DNA from: Phocaeicola abscessus CCUG 55929 | GTDB taxonomy: Bacteria > Bacteroidota > Bacteroidia > Bacteroidales > Bacteroidaceae | Direction of reading: 5' to 3' | NCBI RefSeq assembly: GCF_000312445.1 | Contig: NZ_HE997186.1 | Location: 19,700 to 83,699 of the forward strand | DNA length: 64,000 nucleotides | In this document: one piece after another, positions 53,746 to 63,253 of the stretch | Layout of the letters: every line of letters starts with the position of its first letter | How positions within the stretch are numbered: the stretch's first letter is position 1 | The notes under the pieces: generated by a model | What the model saw: the letters and a program-made list of their open reading frames with translations, nothing else | Database searches by the model: none | Told to the model about the DNA's origin: nothing | Program-made: the position numbers and the translations under genes

Positions 53746-55191
53746 ATGGAGAATAGAAATAGTCGTTTTAAATTATTGATCACCAATATAGTTTTTTTCG
53801 GAGGTTTAAAGGTTTTTAGCTCATTGTTCCCATTACTGATATTACCTTATATAACATTTAAATTAGGTTCGGCAGAGGCATTCGGCGCATATGATATTTT
53901 TACAGTAATTGGGAGCTTTCTATGCAGTATCTCCATGTTGGGCGTACAAGAAGCAATGTTTCGTCAATGCCATATAATCGAGAATATCGCATATCGTAAA
54001 AAGGTGAATTCCACCAGTACCGCATTGATCTTTATAACTTCTTTTATAACTTCCGGAATTTTTTTATTATTTAAAGATATAATTTATCAATCGTTTTTTC
54101 AAGGTGTCTCTGATCCTTTTATCATATACTTCATTGTTTTATATGCGATTGTACAAAATATGATGAACATGGCTGTTCATCCATCCCGAATAGTTAATAA
54201 CAGAAAACATTTATTATTAAATACACTGATTTATGCCCTTCTCTATTACGGTATCGTAATCTTATTCCTTGAATATTCTTTCGGAATATTCGCTTTGATA
54301 TATGGCCAGATTATAGCCGCCGGATTATTGATGCTTACATTTTTTATTATCAATAGAAAGATAATATTTCCTTTAAAAATCGATTGGGAAATCGTCAAGC
54401 CCTTATTGCGAATCGGTATTCCTTTAATGCCAATTTTTGTAATATATTGGGCGAATACCTCCGTAGCTCGTATGCTGATTGTAAAGTATTTGGGAGCTTC
54501 GGAACTCGGAGTTTTTGCAATAGGCAGCAAATATGCTTCCATAAGTACTTTTTTGCAGGCTGCTTTTGCCGGAGGTTGGTCTTATTTTACTTTTTCGACA
54601 ATGAATGATTCGGACCAAAAAGAAATGAAAGAAAAAATTTTTCACATTCTATTCTTAATAATAATCGTGGCATATGCACTGATAACGCCTATTGCCCCAT
54701 GGTTTTATAAGAGTTTATTCACAGGCGATTATATCAGAGGATATTCTGTTTTCAATCAATTGTTTTTATCTCCGCTTTTTTTGATTTTATATCAAATCAT
54801 AGCGAATCAATTCACGATTGCAGGAAAGAGTTATTTTTCACTGATATCTTTAGGAAGCGGAGTTTTAACGGGTCTTGTTTTATGTGTAATACTGCTTCAG
54901 AACGGATCTGGAATTGTCGGCGTTTCATATACAATACCTATCGGTTATTTATTGGCTTTGCTTATCGCTTCTTTTTGGGCGGTAAAGATGCATATATTCT
55001 TCATAGGATATAAATCATATATAGCTGTTTTGTTTATAATCATTATCAATCTGTTATCTATGTATTTCCACGGTTTGGTAGCATATATGCTTTTTTTACC
55101 GTTTTTATTCGTTCTTTTTATGTTGAACAAAGCAGATATTCTTGAGTTGAAAACCCTTATTGGAAATTTTGCAATTGCTTTAAAAAAATGA
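53746..55191 (+). CDS. wzx: O-antigen/lipid-linked oligosaccharide flippase
   Basis: 481 residues, about twelve membrane helices, the polysaccharide-exporter fold. NIVFFGGLKVFSSLFPLLILPYITFKLG at the start and ITPIAPWFYKSLFTGDYI with GIVGVSYTIPIGYLLALLIASF later. It flips the undecaprenyl-linked repeat across the inner membrane. Strongly A+T-rich codon use, unlike rmlAB. Start one base after fdtB stop. Confidence 0.88.
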   Translation: MENRNSRFKLLITNIVFFGGLKVFSSLFPLLILPYITFKLGSAEAFGAYDIFTVIGSFLCSISMLGVQEAMFRQCHIIENIAYRKKVNSTSTALIFITSFITSGIFLLFKDIIYQSFFQGVSDPFIIYFIVLYAIVQNMMNMAVHPSRIVNNRKHLLLNTLIYALLYYGIVILFLEYSFGIFALIYGQIIAAGLLMLTFFIINRKIIFPLKIDWEIVKPLLRIGIPLMPIFVIYWANTSVARMLIVKYLGASELGVFAIGSKYASISTFLQAAFAGGWSYFTFSTMNDSDQKEMKEKIFHILFLIIIVAYALITPIAPWFYKSLFTGDYIRGYSVFNQLFLSPLFLILYQIIANQFTIAGKSYFSLISLGSGVLTGLVLCVILLQNGSGIVGVSYTIPIGYLLALLIASFWAVKMHIFFIGYKSYIAVLFIIIINLLSMYFHGLVAYMLFLPFLFVLFMLNKADILELKTLIGNFAIALKK

Positions 55192-56474
55192 ACGATCGAC
55201 GAAAGCCTCAATATGTATTTTTTTACCCTTCTATAAGAATAGGGGGGGCTCAGTTATTGTTTTCCCGTTTGGCAGAAGGCTTGATAAACGCCGGCTATAA
55301 AGTAGTTATCTTGGAATTTAAAGAAAAAAGTTTCATTCATCAATATATCGAGGAAAGAAATCTTTTATTCGACTTTACGATTGTAAGCGAAAATGAAAAA
55401 TATGGAATGTCCGAAAACGAACTCTACGTATTATCTTTGTCCGATTTTTGGGATTTTCGAATTTATGTAACCCCCAAAAAGCAGACGCGTTTTGTATTTT
55501 GGGATTTGCACCCCAATGCTTTGGTCAATTCTTTGATTTTTTCTAATATTTATAAAATGTCGTCCTTCTCTTTTTTATCAGCTTGTTGTAAATTATTGGA
55601 AAAAGGGACGATTCGTGGAATTAGAGAATTTATTGAGAAAGGGACTCGGAGATCGGCCGTGTATTTTATGTGTAAGAGGAATTTGCTATTTAATAAAAAT
55701 TTATTTAATTTCCACATAAAACCGCTATTCCTTCCGATTCCGATACCCGAAAATTATCGACTGATAAATTACGAGCAATCAATTTGTGAGAGAAAAAATG
55801 AGATTAATATATCTTGGCTTGGTAGAATAGAAGCAGATAAGATTCGAAGTTTAGAGCTTTTGATTGAAGATGTGAAAATTTTTAATCGCATATCGGGCTA
55901 TAAAATAAGGTTGCATATTATAGGAGACGGCTCGCTTCTAAAACAAATAAATGCCGATGAAAACCTTGTTGTAATCGGCAAGCTTTTTGGAAAGGAATTA
56001 GACAAATATTTGAATTTGGTTGACATTGGTTTTGCCATGGGTACTTCTGCATTGGAGTTCGCGATAAGAAAAATCCCGACAGTTCTTCTCCCCTCTCCCG
56101 TACAAAGTGCATTTTTCAGCAAAACAAAAAAACGGTACATATGGTTATTTGATTCAGACGGCTTTGATCTCTCCGTAGACAAGTCGTATAATGAAAACGG
56201 AAAATCCCGTTTCTTTTATGATATTATCCGGGATTATCATAAGTCGGATTATACAAAACTTTCTCTGAAAAGTTTTGATCATGCTCATGCGAATCATTCT
56301 TTCGAAACAATAATCAAAAACTTCATACGTTATTCTATAAATTCCCAATTTACATATAATGATATAGAAAAGTTGCATCAAATAACCAAAAAGCCTTACT
56401 ATTATAAAGTCTTACAATTTATAAGAAAGACTTCGGGTATTTTATATAAAAAATGTTACGTCGAACTGACATAA
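55188..56474 (+). CDS. Glycosyltransferase (GT4-like)
   Basis: 428 residues. N-terminal domain with YPSIRIGGAQLLFSRLAEGL, typical of GT-B enzymes, and second domain with ISWLGRIEADKIRSLELLIEDVKIF, LHIIGDGSLLKQI and VDIGFAMGTSALEFAIRKIPTVLLP, where an E-x7-E site of classic GT4 is not obvious. Adds one sugar to the lipid-linked repeat. The sugar is unknown. ATGA overlap with wzx. Confidence 0.85.
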   Translation: MNDRRKPQYVFFYPSIRIGGAQLLFSRLAEGLINAGYKVVILEFKEKSFIHQYIEERNLLFDFTIVSENEKYGMSENELYVLSLSDFWDFRIYVTPKKQTRFVFWDLHPNALVNSLIFSNIYKMSSFSFLSACCKLLEKGTIRGIREFIEKGTRRSAVYFMCKRNLLFNKNLFNFHIKPLFLPIPIPENYRLINYEQSICERKNEINISWLGRIEADKIRSLELLIEDVKIFNRISGYKIRLHIIGDGSLLKQINADENLVVIGKLFGKELDKYLNLVDIGFAMGTSALEFAIRKIPTVLLPSPVQSAFFSKTKKRYIWLFDSDGFDLSVDKSYNENGKSRFFYDIIRDYHKSDYTKLSLKSFDHAHANHSFETIIKNFIRYSINSQFTYNDIEKLHQITKKPYYYKVLQFIRKTSGILYKKCYVELT

Positions 56475-56556
56475 AATATTATGGACATTTATTTGCTCGG
56501 AGAGATTCTTCCGGGAGTATTTAATGTAAGTATCCGCATTCCGGTTTAAAGAGAAT

Positions 56557-57252
56557 ATGAAATTATTTAGAAATAAAATAGAAACAATCAACAGTATTTT
56601 AATTTCCGTAATGTTGGCTTGCAACTCGGTAGCAATATTATTGGATTTTATTCCCAAGTGTGTTGTGTTTTCGATATACGTACCATTTATACTGATTATC
56701 GGTTTAAACATTGGATACTTAATAAAACGGAATTATACGCATCATTTTATTTTTGTCGTATATGTATTATTGTTTTTTTTGATTCCGCTTTTTTTAGGAA
56801 ACACGGAATCGCAATTAATACATTACTTTCTCGATTTCTTTATTTTCGGTATTCCTTTTCTGTTTTTACCCTTTGTTCCGGTAGATTATAAAGCAATGTT
56901 CAAGAGTTTATCGATATTGGGCTTGCTCTTATTTCCTTCTCTACTTAAAATCGATTTGATTGAGCAGACGGATTCGGGAATATGGATGACCATTTCCTAT
57001 AACGTAATTAAGTTTATAGTCCCGGCATTGATTGTCATCTTTCTTTCCATAGCTCCCGCTTTCCCTTATCTAATTAAAAATTCCGTCACTTTTCTAAGTA
57101 AACACAATATATATTCTTATTCTTTAAACCGAATTGAGAAGCATTTGGAATCCAATACTTCTCAATCCAAAGGAAGAATCCACATTTACAACATGGCCAA
57201 GACCGGTATAGTTAAAAAACCTATTTGGGGAAACGGCGCCGCTTCTTTTTAG
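56557..57252 (+). pseudogene. Truncated O-antigen polymerase (wzy) remnant
   Basis: 231 residues. N-terminal part has about five membrane helices (ISVMLACNSVAILLDFIPK and LIHYFLDFFIFGIPFLFLPFVP) as in Wzy proteins. After about residue 180 a soluble stretch follows (SLNRIEKHLESNTSQSKGR) and the Wzy landmark KTGIVKKPIWGNGAASF, immediately followed by a stop, so the last helices are lost and some middle helices look deleted. Full Wzy proteins have about 400 residues. A complete polymerase lies at 59.8 kb. Base use resembles the A+T-rich block upstream; wecC starts 55 bases later with different composition, so the 3' end may have been cut by recombination. Confidence 0.7.
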
Positions 57253-57307
57253 AAGATCTAATATCATTATTAAAGCATAGACTAAAAATATAATAAATTT
57301 ACATAGT

Positions 57308-58528
57308 ATGATAAATGTTATCGGTTTAGGGTATATCGGACTGCCGACCGCCCTAATGATGGCTGCCCACGGAATGGAGGTCGTTGGAACGGATTATAAT
57401 AAGGAACTTGTTGCGACATTGAATGCGGGGAAGACCACTTTTAAAGAAAAAGGCATAGATGAACTTTTTCGCGATGCGCTGAAAGCCGGCATCAAATTTA
57501 CTACGGAATATCAGAAAACAGATACGTACATCATTTCGGTACCGACTCCTTACGATAAATTCAGTAAGAAGGTCGATCCATCTTATGTAATCGGAGCTGT
57601 CAAAGAGGTGATGAACGTGTGTTCCAAGGGAGCGACAGTCGTTATCGAATCCACGGTTTCGCCGGGAACCATTGATAAGCATATCCGCCCTGAAATTGAA
57701 AGAAATGGGGTTGTAATAGGGAAAGACCTATATCTGGCCCATGCCCCGGAACGTATCATCCCGGGGAATATGGTTTATGAACTTCTCCATAACAACAGGA
57801 CAATTGGAGCGGACGATCCTGTTATCGGAGAGAAAGTCAAGAAATATTACAGTTCTTTCTGCCAGGGCGAAATCGTCGTCACAAGTATTAAGACGGCTGA
57901 AATGACTAAAGTTGTCGAGAATACTTTCCGTGCGGTAAATATAGCATTTGCCAATGAGCTCTGCCGAATTTGTCACCATGACAATATGGATGTCTATGAG
58001 ATTATCAAAATTTGTAATATGCATCCCAGAGTTAATATCCTCCAGCCGGGACCGGGCGTGGGCGGACATTGCATCTCGGTGGATCCGTGGTTTTTAGTCG
58101 GGGATTATCCGAGCCTGGCGAAAGTCATCGACGAGTCGATGAAGACGAATGATAGCCAGCCGACATTCGTCCTCAACCGGATTTACGAAATTATGAAAGA
58201 AAACCGGATTTCCGACAATCGCAGGGTGGGCCTTTACGGCCTGACGTACAAGGAAAATGTCGACGATTGCCGAGAGAGTCCAACCCTCCAGCTGTTCGAA
58301 GCTCAAGAACGCCATCTGGCATGTCCGCTGAAAGTCTACGATCCGTTCATCCCAAAGAATATAGTTGAAAATCAATTCCATGACTTGGACACATTCCTAA
58401 ATGATATTGACCTGGTTGTCATCATGGTCAAGCATAAAGAAATCATCGAAAACATAGATAAATTGCGAGGAAAGATCGTACTTGATTGCCACAATGTCAT
58501 TAATCTGCCCGGAGTTTATCATTTATAA
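57308..58528 (+). CDS. wecC: UDP-N-acetyl-D-mannosamine dehydrogenase
   Basis: 406 residues. NAD-binding GLGYIGLPTALMMAAHGMEVVGTD, VSTVSPGT-type block (IESTVSPGTIDKHI) and catalytic Cys in GPGVGGHCISVDPWF. Oxidises UDP-ManNAc twice to UDP-ManNAcA. With WecB next, the glycan likely has ManNAcA. Length standard. Confidence 0.95.
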   Translation: MINVIGLGYIGLPTALMMAAHGMEVVGTDYNKELVATLNAGKTTFKEKGIDELFRDALKAGIKFTTEYQKTDTYIISVPTPYDKFSKKVDPSYVIGAVKEVMNVCSKGATVVIESTVSPGTIDKHIRPEIERNGVVIGKDLYLAHAPERIIPGNMVYELLHNNRTIGADDPVIGEKVKKYYSSFCQGEIVVTSIKTAEMTKVVENTFRAVNIAFANELCRICHHDNMDVYEIIKICNMHPRVNILQPGPGVGGHCISVDPWFLVGDYPSLAKVIDESMKTNDSQPTFVLNRIYEIMKENRISDNRRVGLYGLTYKENVDDCRESPTLQLFEAQERHLACPLKVYDPFIPKNIVENQFHDLDTFLNDIDLVVIMVKHKEIIENIDKLRGKIVLDCHNVINLPGVYHL

Positions 58529-58540
58529 AAATTGGAAACC

Positions 58541-59692
58541 ATGAAGAAAGTAATGCTTGTCTTCGGTACACGTCCTGAAGCAATTAAGGTTGCTCCTTTA
58601 ATAAAAGAGTTCCAAAAATACCCGAACGACTTTGATGTTATCATTTGCGTAACCGGACAACATCGTGAAATGCTGGATCAGGTTCTACATATCTTTGACA
58701 TTAAACCCGATTACGATTTGAATATAATGAAGCAAGGACAAGACCTATATGAGATTACTTCAAAGGTTCTTCTTGGAATGCGGGATGTCTTCCTAAAGGA
58801 AAGGCCAGATATCGTTTTCGTCCATGGCGATACAACAACTTCCACTGTAGCAGCTTTAGCCGCATTCTATCAACAAATCCCCGTAGCACATATTGAAGCC
58901 GGCTTGCGGACATATCATATATATAGCCCTTGGCCTGAGGAGATGAATCGCCAGATTACAAGTCGCATTGCAACTTATAACTTCGCTCCTACCCCCTTGA
59001 GTCGTAAAAACCTGTTAAAAGAGAATGTCGACGACAGTAAGATAACTGTTACCGGCAATACGGTTATCGACGCTCTTTATTGGGTTGTAAAACGTATTAA
59101 AGGAAACAAGGATTTGGACAAAGAGTTAGAAAATATTCTAAAGAATGCAGGCTATGAGGTTAACCGTTTGGCAAATGGCAAAAAGTTAGTTTTAATAACA
59201 GGTCATCGTCGGGAGAACTTTGGAAAGGGATTCATCAATATATGCAATGCCATCAAGGATTTGAATGAGAAATATCCCGACGTTGACTTCGTATATCCCA
59301 TGCATCTGAATCCCAATGTCCGCAAACCTATTCATAAGGTCTTTGGAAAGGATCCTACTAACTTGGGGAATATGTTCTTCATCGAACCACTGGAATACTT
59401 AAGTTTTGTCTATTTGATGGAAAAATCCACTCTGGTACTGACAGATAGCGGTGGTGTTCAGGAAGAAGCACCGGGGCTCGGTAAACCTGTCTTAGTGATG
59501 AGAGACACCACTGAACGTCCCGAAGCTGTTGCCGCCGGAACCGTTAAACTTGTTGGGACAGACTACAACAAAATTGTAAGTGAAGTATCCTTGTTGCTTG
59601 ATGACAAAAAAGCATACGAAAAAATGAGTAAAGCCGTGAACCCTTACGGAGACGGAAAAGCATGCGAGAGAATCGTCAGAAAATTCTTCTAA
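58541..59692 (+). CDS. wecB: UDP-N-acetylglucosamine 2-epimerase
   Basis: 383 residues from MKKVMLVFGTRPEAIKVAPLI; a TTG three codons earlier is not used. GTRPEAIK, VHGDTTTSTVAALAAFYQQIPVAHIEAGLRT, TGHRRENFGKG and LTDSGGVQEEAPGLGKPVLVMR are the family blocks. It makes UDP-ManNAc for WecC. 12 bases after wecC stop. Confidence 0.96.
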   Translation: MKKVMLVFGTRPEAIKVAPLIKEFQKYPNDFDVIICVTGQHREMLDQVLHIFDIKPDYDLNIMKQGQDLYEITSKVLLGMRDVFLKERPDIVFVHGDTTTSTVAALAAFYQQIPVAHIEAGLRTYHIYSPWPEEMNRQITSRIATYNFAPTPLSRKNLLKENVDDSKITVTGNTVIDALYWVVKRIKGNKDLDKELENILKNAGYEVNRLANGKKLVLITGHRRENFGKGFINICNAIKDLNEKYPDVDFVYPMHLNPNVRKPIHKVFGKDPTNLGNMFFIEPLEYLSFVYLMEKSTLVLTDSGGVQEEAPGLGKPVLVMRDTTERPEAVAAGTVKLVGTDYNKIVSEVSLLLDDKKAYEKMSKAVNPYGDGKACERIVRKFF

Positions 59693-59845
59693 TCGGAAAA
59701 TAAAAAATAAGTAATTATAGAATCTTACAATCCTGACAGCATTACAACGAAATTGCCCTTAAAAACACTTTTAGAAACAGGACAGACAAAAAATAATTGA
59801 TTATCAACTATTGTAACGGTCTTTAACGAATATCATATACGGTGT

Positions 59846-61072
59846 ATGCGGATAAGAATCCCAACTATCAATTGGTATAGAATAGACTCAACGTTTATTC
59901 TGTTCTGTCTGATCTGGTCATACCAGCTATTTGGCTTTTTTAGAGGGATATGCCTGCACCTGCCTGGTATAAAGCTTATCGCTCCTTATATTTATCCGGT
60001 ATTAATCGTCTTCTTTACACTGCTATCACTTCCTCAGATTTTGCGAAAGGTTCGAAAAGTAGATTTGCTTTTCTTCCTTTTTGGCCTAATTATCTATACA
60101 TCGACCTTCCTGTTTTTCCCGGACAATACCGAAAGTTTACTGAAATACATCCCGGTATTCATCTTTATGGCATTACCTTGTTTCTTCTTGGGGATTATTC
60201 TTGAAGAAAAATGCTATGAAAAGTCTTTTTATCTGTTATCCTTGCTTACTATCTTTGCGATGGCTGGCTACTATCTCGTATTCGTCCAGGCTTCGAACTA
60301 TAGCGGCAGTTTTGGAGAAGATGCAGTAAACGACAATATGGCTGCTGCTTACGGAATACTTCCGCATTTACTATTGGTAATATGGATGACACTGAGAAAG
60401 ATGAATCTGTTGAACGTATGCATGAGTATCGGCGGATTCTTCGTTCTATTTACTTTCGGTACAAGAGGACCACTTCTTCTCTCTTCACTCTTCATTCTAT
60501 ATTATTTGTTTTTTGAAAAGAAGAGCAAAAATAAATTCCTTATCCTTATTCTGTTACTGGCCTTAGTAGTCATCGTCTTCATATATTTGGATTATATTTT
60601 ATTTTTCCTATACCGATTATCCTCTGATATGGGGATGAGCGTACGGATTATCGAAAAAATAGCAACGGATGAATTGACTTATTCTGCAGGTCGGAATGCC
60701 TTATATGGCGAAACCATTCAAAGAATCTTGGATGGCGGTATTTTCGGTTATGGGATCAGAGGGATTTCTTCTTTTTCTACCGCTCCATATACTCATAATC
60801 TTCTCCTCGATTTCTGGTTGGATTTCGGTATCCTCTTCGGTTCCATTTATATTATTCTGATGCTTATCCTTTATGTATTGGGATGGAAAAACGCGAAAAA
60901 TGAAGGAGAGCGTACCTGTCTTGTCTTCCTGCTGATTATGGGTCCTTTGCATTTAATGTTGTCCCACACATACTTGACTTGTGGCTATCTCTTCTGTTCA
61001 TTTGGCTATTGCCTGTATCTTATAAGACATTCTCACAGCATTCACGATGCTAAACAGTCGAAATCTTTTTAA
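59846..61072 (+). CDS. wzy: O-antigen polymerase
   Basis: 408 residues, about eleven to twelve membrane helices with one large loop. Landmarks: FTFGTRGPLLLSSLFILYYL (about 205-224) and SAGRNALYGETIQRILDGGIFGYGIRGISSF (about 290-320), the RN..Y and GxGxxxF pattern of Wzy/Wzx-dependent polymerases. It links repeat units in the periplasmic face of the inner membrane. 153 bases before it are free and hold no clear promoter. Full-length, unlike the remnant at 56.6 kb. Confidence 0.88.
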   Translation: MRIRIPTINWYRIDSTFILFCLIWSYQLFGFFRGICLHLPGIKLIAPYIYPVLIVFFTLLSLPQILRKVRKVDLLFFLFGLIIYTSTFLFFPDNTESLLKYIPVFIFMALPCFFLGIILEEKCYEKSFYLLSLLTIFAMAGYYLVFVQASNYSGSFGEDAVNDNMAAAYGILPHLLLVIWMTLRKMNLLNVCMSIGGFFVLFTFGTRGPLLLSSLFILYYLFFEKKSKNKFLILILLLALVVIVFIYLDYILFFLYRLSSDMGMSVRIIEKIATDELTYSAGRNALYGETIQRILDGGIFGYGIRGISSFSTAPYTHNLLLDFWLDFGILFGSIYIILMLILYVLGWKNAKNEGERTCLVFLLIMGPLHLMLSHTYLTCGYLFCSFGYCLYLIRHSHSIHDAKQSKSF

Positions 61073-61083
61073 AATAACTGATT

Positions 61084-62268
61084 GTGAAAATACTTTACAT
61101 ATCTAATTTCTACACGATAAGAAACAGTTCTGCTGCTATCCGCAACAACGCCATGGTTAAAGGATTGACGGAATTGGGGCATCAGGTCGATGTGTTGACC
61201 GTAAGGCAATCGGAAACGAGTACTTCGCCGGATTTGAACTTCGGGCACATCATATACACGGAGTTGTTCAATCTTTCTCTTCGTTCAGGGGTAAAAAAAC
61301 TGGTTAACAACCAAGTAAAGACGGTACTTGGAGAAATTTATTCACGGATGATGAAAATATTACATTTTCCGGATGCCTATTATAAATGGCCGAACAAGGT
61401 GAATGTTGCCTTATTGAAGGAATACGACCTATTGATTTCTTCTTCCGACGGCAAGATTTCCCACTTCGTCGGAAGAAAGATAAAAAAAACTCGGCCGTAC
61501 TTGAAATGGATCCAAATCTGGGGAGATCCTTGGTTCGACGATTTGAATTCAAATTTGTTGGACAAAATCAGAATAAGACACTATGAGAAAGCATTCTTGT
61601 CTGAAGCCGACAAGGTGGTGTACATCTCTCTTCCGACCTGCAATGCAATGAAAACCAGATATACTAATATAGCTGATAAAATAGGATTTATACCGAGATC
61701 GTACTTTAAAGATTTTACTTACAGTGTTCCTAAAAACGAAATCGAAATACACATCGCGTATACCGGTGCGCTTCGTTCTGTTTACGGACGGAATCTGTCA
61801 CCATTGTTAAAAGCGATTGAAGCATATAATAAAAAAGAGGACGGACGTTCTCCTAAAATAATGATAAATGTATACGGGGAGGTAGATAATGCTACCAGAC
61901 AGGAATTTCGTTCTATATATGTTAATTTCCATCATAGCGTGGATGTATCTGAGTTAGGGAATATCTACAGCAAATCGAATGCCCTACTATATATCTCGAA
62001 CAAAGATGGTTCAACACAAATACCCGGGAAGCTATACGATTACTTGGGGACTTCATCCCTGGTACTCTGTCTGGTCAACAATATGGAGGACGAGATCGCC
62101 AGTTTCTTGAAAGAGTTGGGGCCTCGCTGCATGTTGATAAAAAACGAGGAGAAAGAGATCTTCTCCCGGTTGAACGAGGCGGTAGAAAAAATGAAAATCG
62201 AGTACCTCCCTGATAAAGCGTTTTCGCCTCGCACTATTGCCCAGAAATTACTAAACGAATCAGAATAG
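61084..62268 (+). CDS. Glycosyltransferase (GT4-like)
   Basis: 394 residues with a GTG start (the frame has no ATG near). GT-B fold: KILYISNFYTIRNSSAAIRNNAMVKGLTELGHQVDVLTV at the N-terminus, then IAYTGALRSVYGRNLSPLLKAIEAY and ALLYISNKDGSTQIPGKLYDYLG. Sugar and linkage unknown. The start is 11 bases after wzy. GT genes on both sides make one operon. Confidence 0.85.
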   Translation: MKILYISNFYTIRNSSAAIRNNAMVKGLTELGHQVDVLTVRQSETSTSPDLNFGHIIYTELFNLSLRSGVKKLVNNQVKTVLGEIYSRMMKILHFPDAYYKWPNKVNVALLKEYDLLISSSDGKISHFVGRKIKKTRPYLKWIQIWGDPWFDDLNSNLLDKIRIRHYEKAFLSEADKVVYISLPTCNAMKTRYTNIADKIGFIPRSYFKDFTYSVPKNEIEIHIAYTGALRSVYGRNLSPLLKAIEAYNKKEDGRSPKIMINVYGEVDNATRQEFRSIYVNFHHSVDVSELGNIYSKSNALLYISNKDGSTQIPGKLYDYLGTSSLVLCLVNNMEDEIASFLKELGPRCMLIKNEEKEIFSRLNEAVEKMKIEYLPDKAFSPRTIAQKLLNESE

Positions 62269-62270
62269 AT

Positions 62271-63215
62271 ATGTCCAGCCATCCGCTCGTTTCCGTCATA
62301 GTACCCGTATTCAATGCTTCTGGTACGATAAATAAATGTCTGCGAAGTCTACTCGGGCAGACGATGAGGAATATCGAAATCATTTTAGTCGACGACGGAA
62401 GTACCGACGACTCCGGATCGATATGCAACAGGTATGCCCGTTCCGACAGCAGAATCGTATGTATACACAAACCTAATGGAGGGACCGCTTCCGCAAGACA
62501 GGCCGGAATCGAGAAAGCGAGCGGTGTGTACATGATCCATGCAGATCCAGATGACTGGGTTGAGAAAAGTATGTTGGAAGAATTGTATTCCAAAGCGGTA
62601 GAGGAGAAGGCGGATATGGTGATATGCGACTATTTCGTAAATTATTCTTCGAAGAGTCGGTATATATCTCAGAAGCCATCGTCATATCGACCGGAGGAAA
62701 TCGTCGACGAACTGTTCCATAGACTTCACGGAAGTTTATGGAACAAGATGATAAAAACATCTTGTTACAGAAATAACTCTATCACCTTTCAGAAAGGAGT
62801 AAACTACTGCGAGGACAAGCTTTTTAATATCAAGCTATTGATGGATGGCGTAAACAAGGTTTCTTACATTCATAGGGCCTATTATCACTATGTGCAAAAT
62901 TCCGGCTCGTATACCGGCAATGAGAACCCTAAATGGCTTTCATTATTTAATGCATACCAACAGGAAGTTACTGAACTTCTTCGTCAATACAAGAAGGATT
63001 ATCTTGTAGAACAGGTAAAAGCAGACAAATTAACCGGGATGATCAAACATCCCGCCATCTCTGAAGAACAATTTAAAGAGGCTTTGAGAGAAAGAGTCAA
63101 TTGGAAAAATGTCACCATTTCCAAACCGATGAGATTGCTGATTAAGATTGCCGAAATTTCGTCGTTGAAACTTGCCCAGAAATTATATCGGATTCTTGAA
63201 CGTTTGCCCCATTAA
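62271..63215 (+). CDS. Glycosyltransferase family 2
   Basis: 314 residues. GT-A fold: VSVIVPVFNASGTINKCLRSLLGQTMRNIEIILVDDGSTDDSG, KPNGGTASARQAGIEKASGVYMIHADPDDW with the DxD. Transfers one sugar in the cytoplasm to the lipid-linked chain. The stop of the preceding gene is 2 bases upstream. Confidence 0.93.
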   Translation: MSSHPLVSVIVPVFNASGTINKCLRSLLGQTMRNIEIILVDDGSTDDSGSICNRYARSDSRIVCIHKPNGGTASARQAGIEKASGVYMIHADPDDWVEKSMLEELYSKAVEEKADMVICDYFVNYSSKSRYISQKPSSYRPEEIVDELFHRLHGSLWNKMIKTSCYRNNSITFQKGVNYCEDKLFNIKLLMDGVNKVSYIHRAYYHYVQNSGSYTGNENPKWLSLFNAYQQEVTELLRQYKKDYLVEQVKADKLTGMIKHPAISEEQFKEALRERVNWKNVTISKPMRLLIKIAEISSLKLAQKLYRILERLPH

Positions 63216-63253
63216 AGAGTTCGACAAAGTTTTATAGTATAAAACACAAAAAT

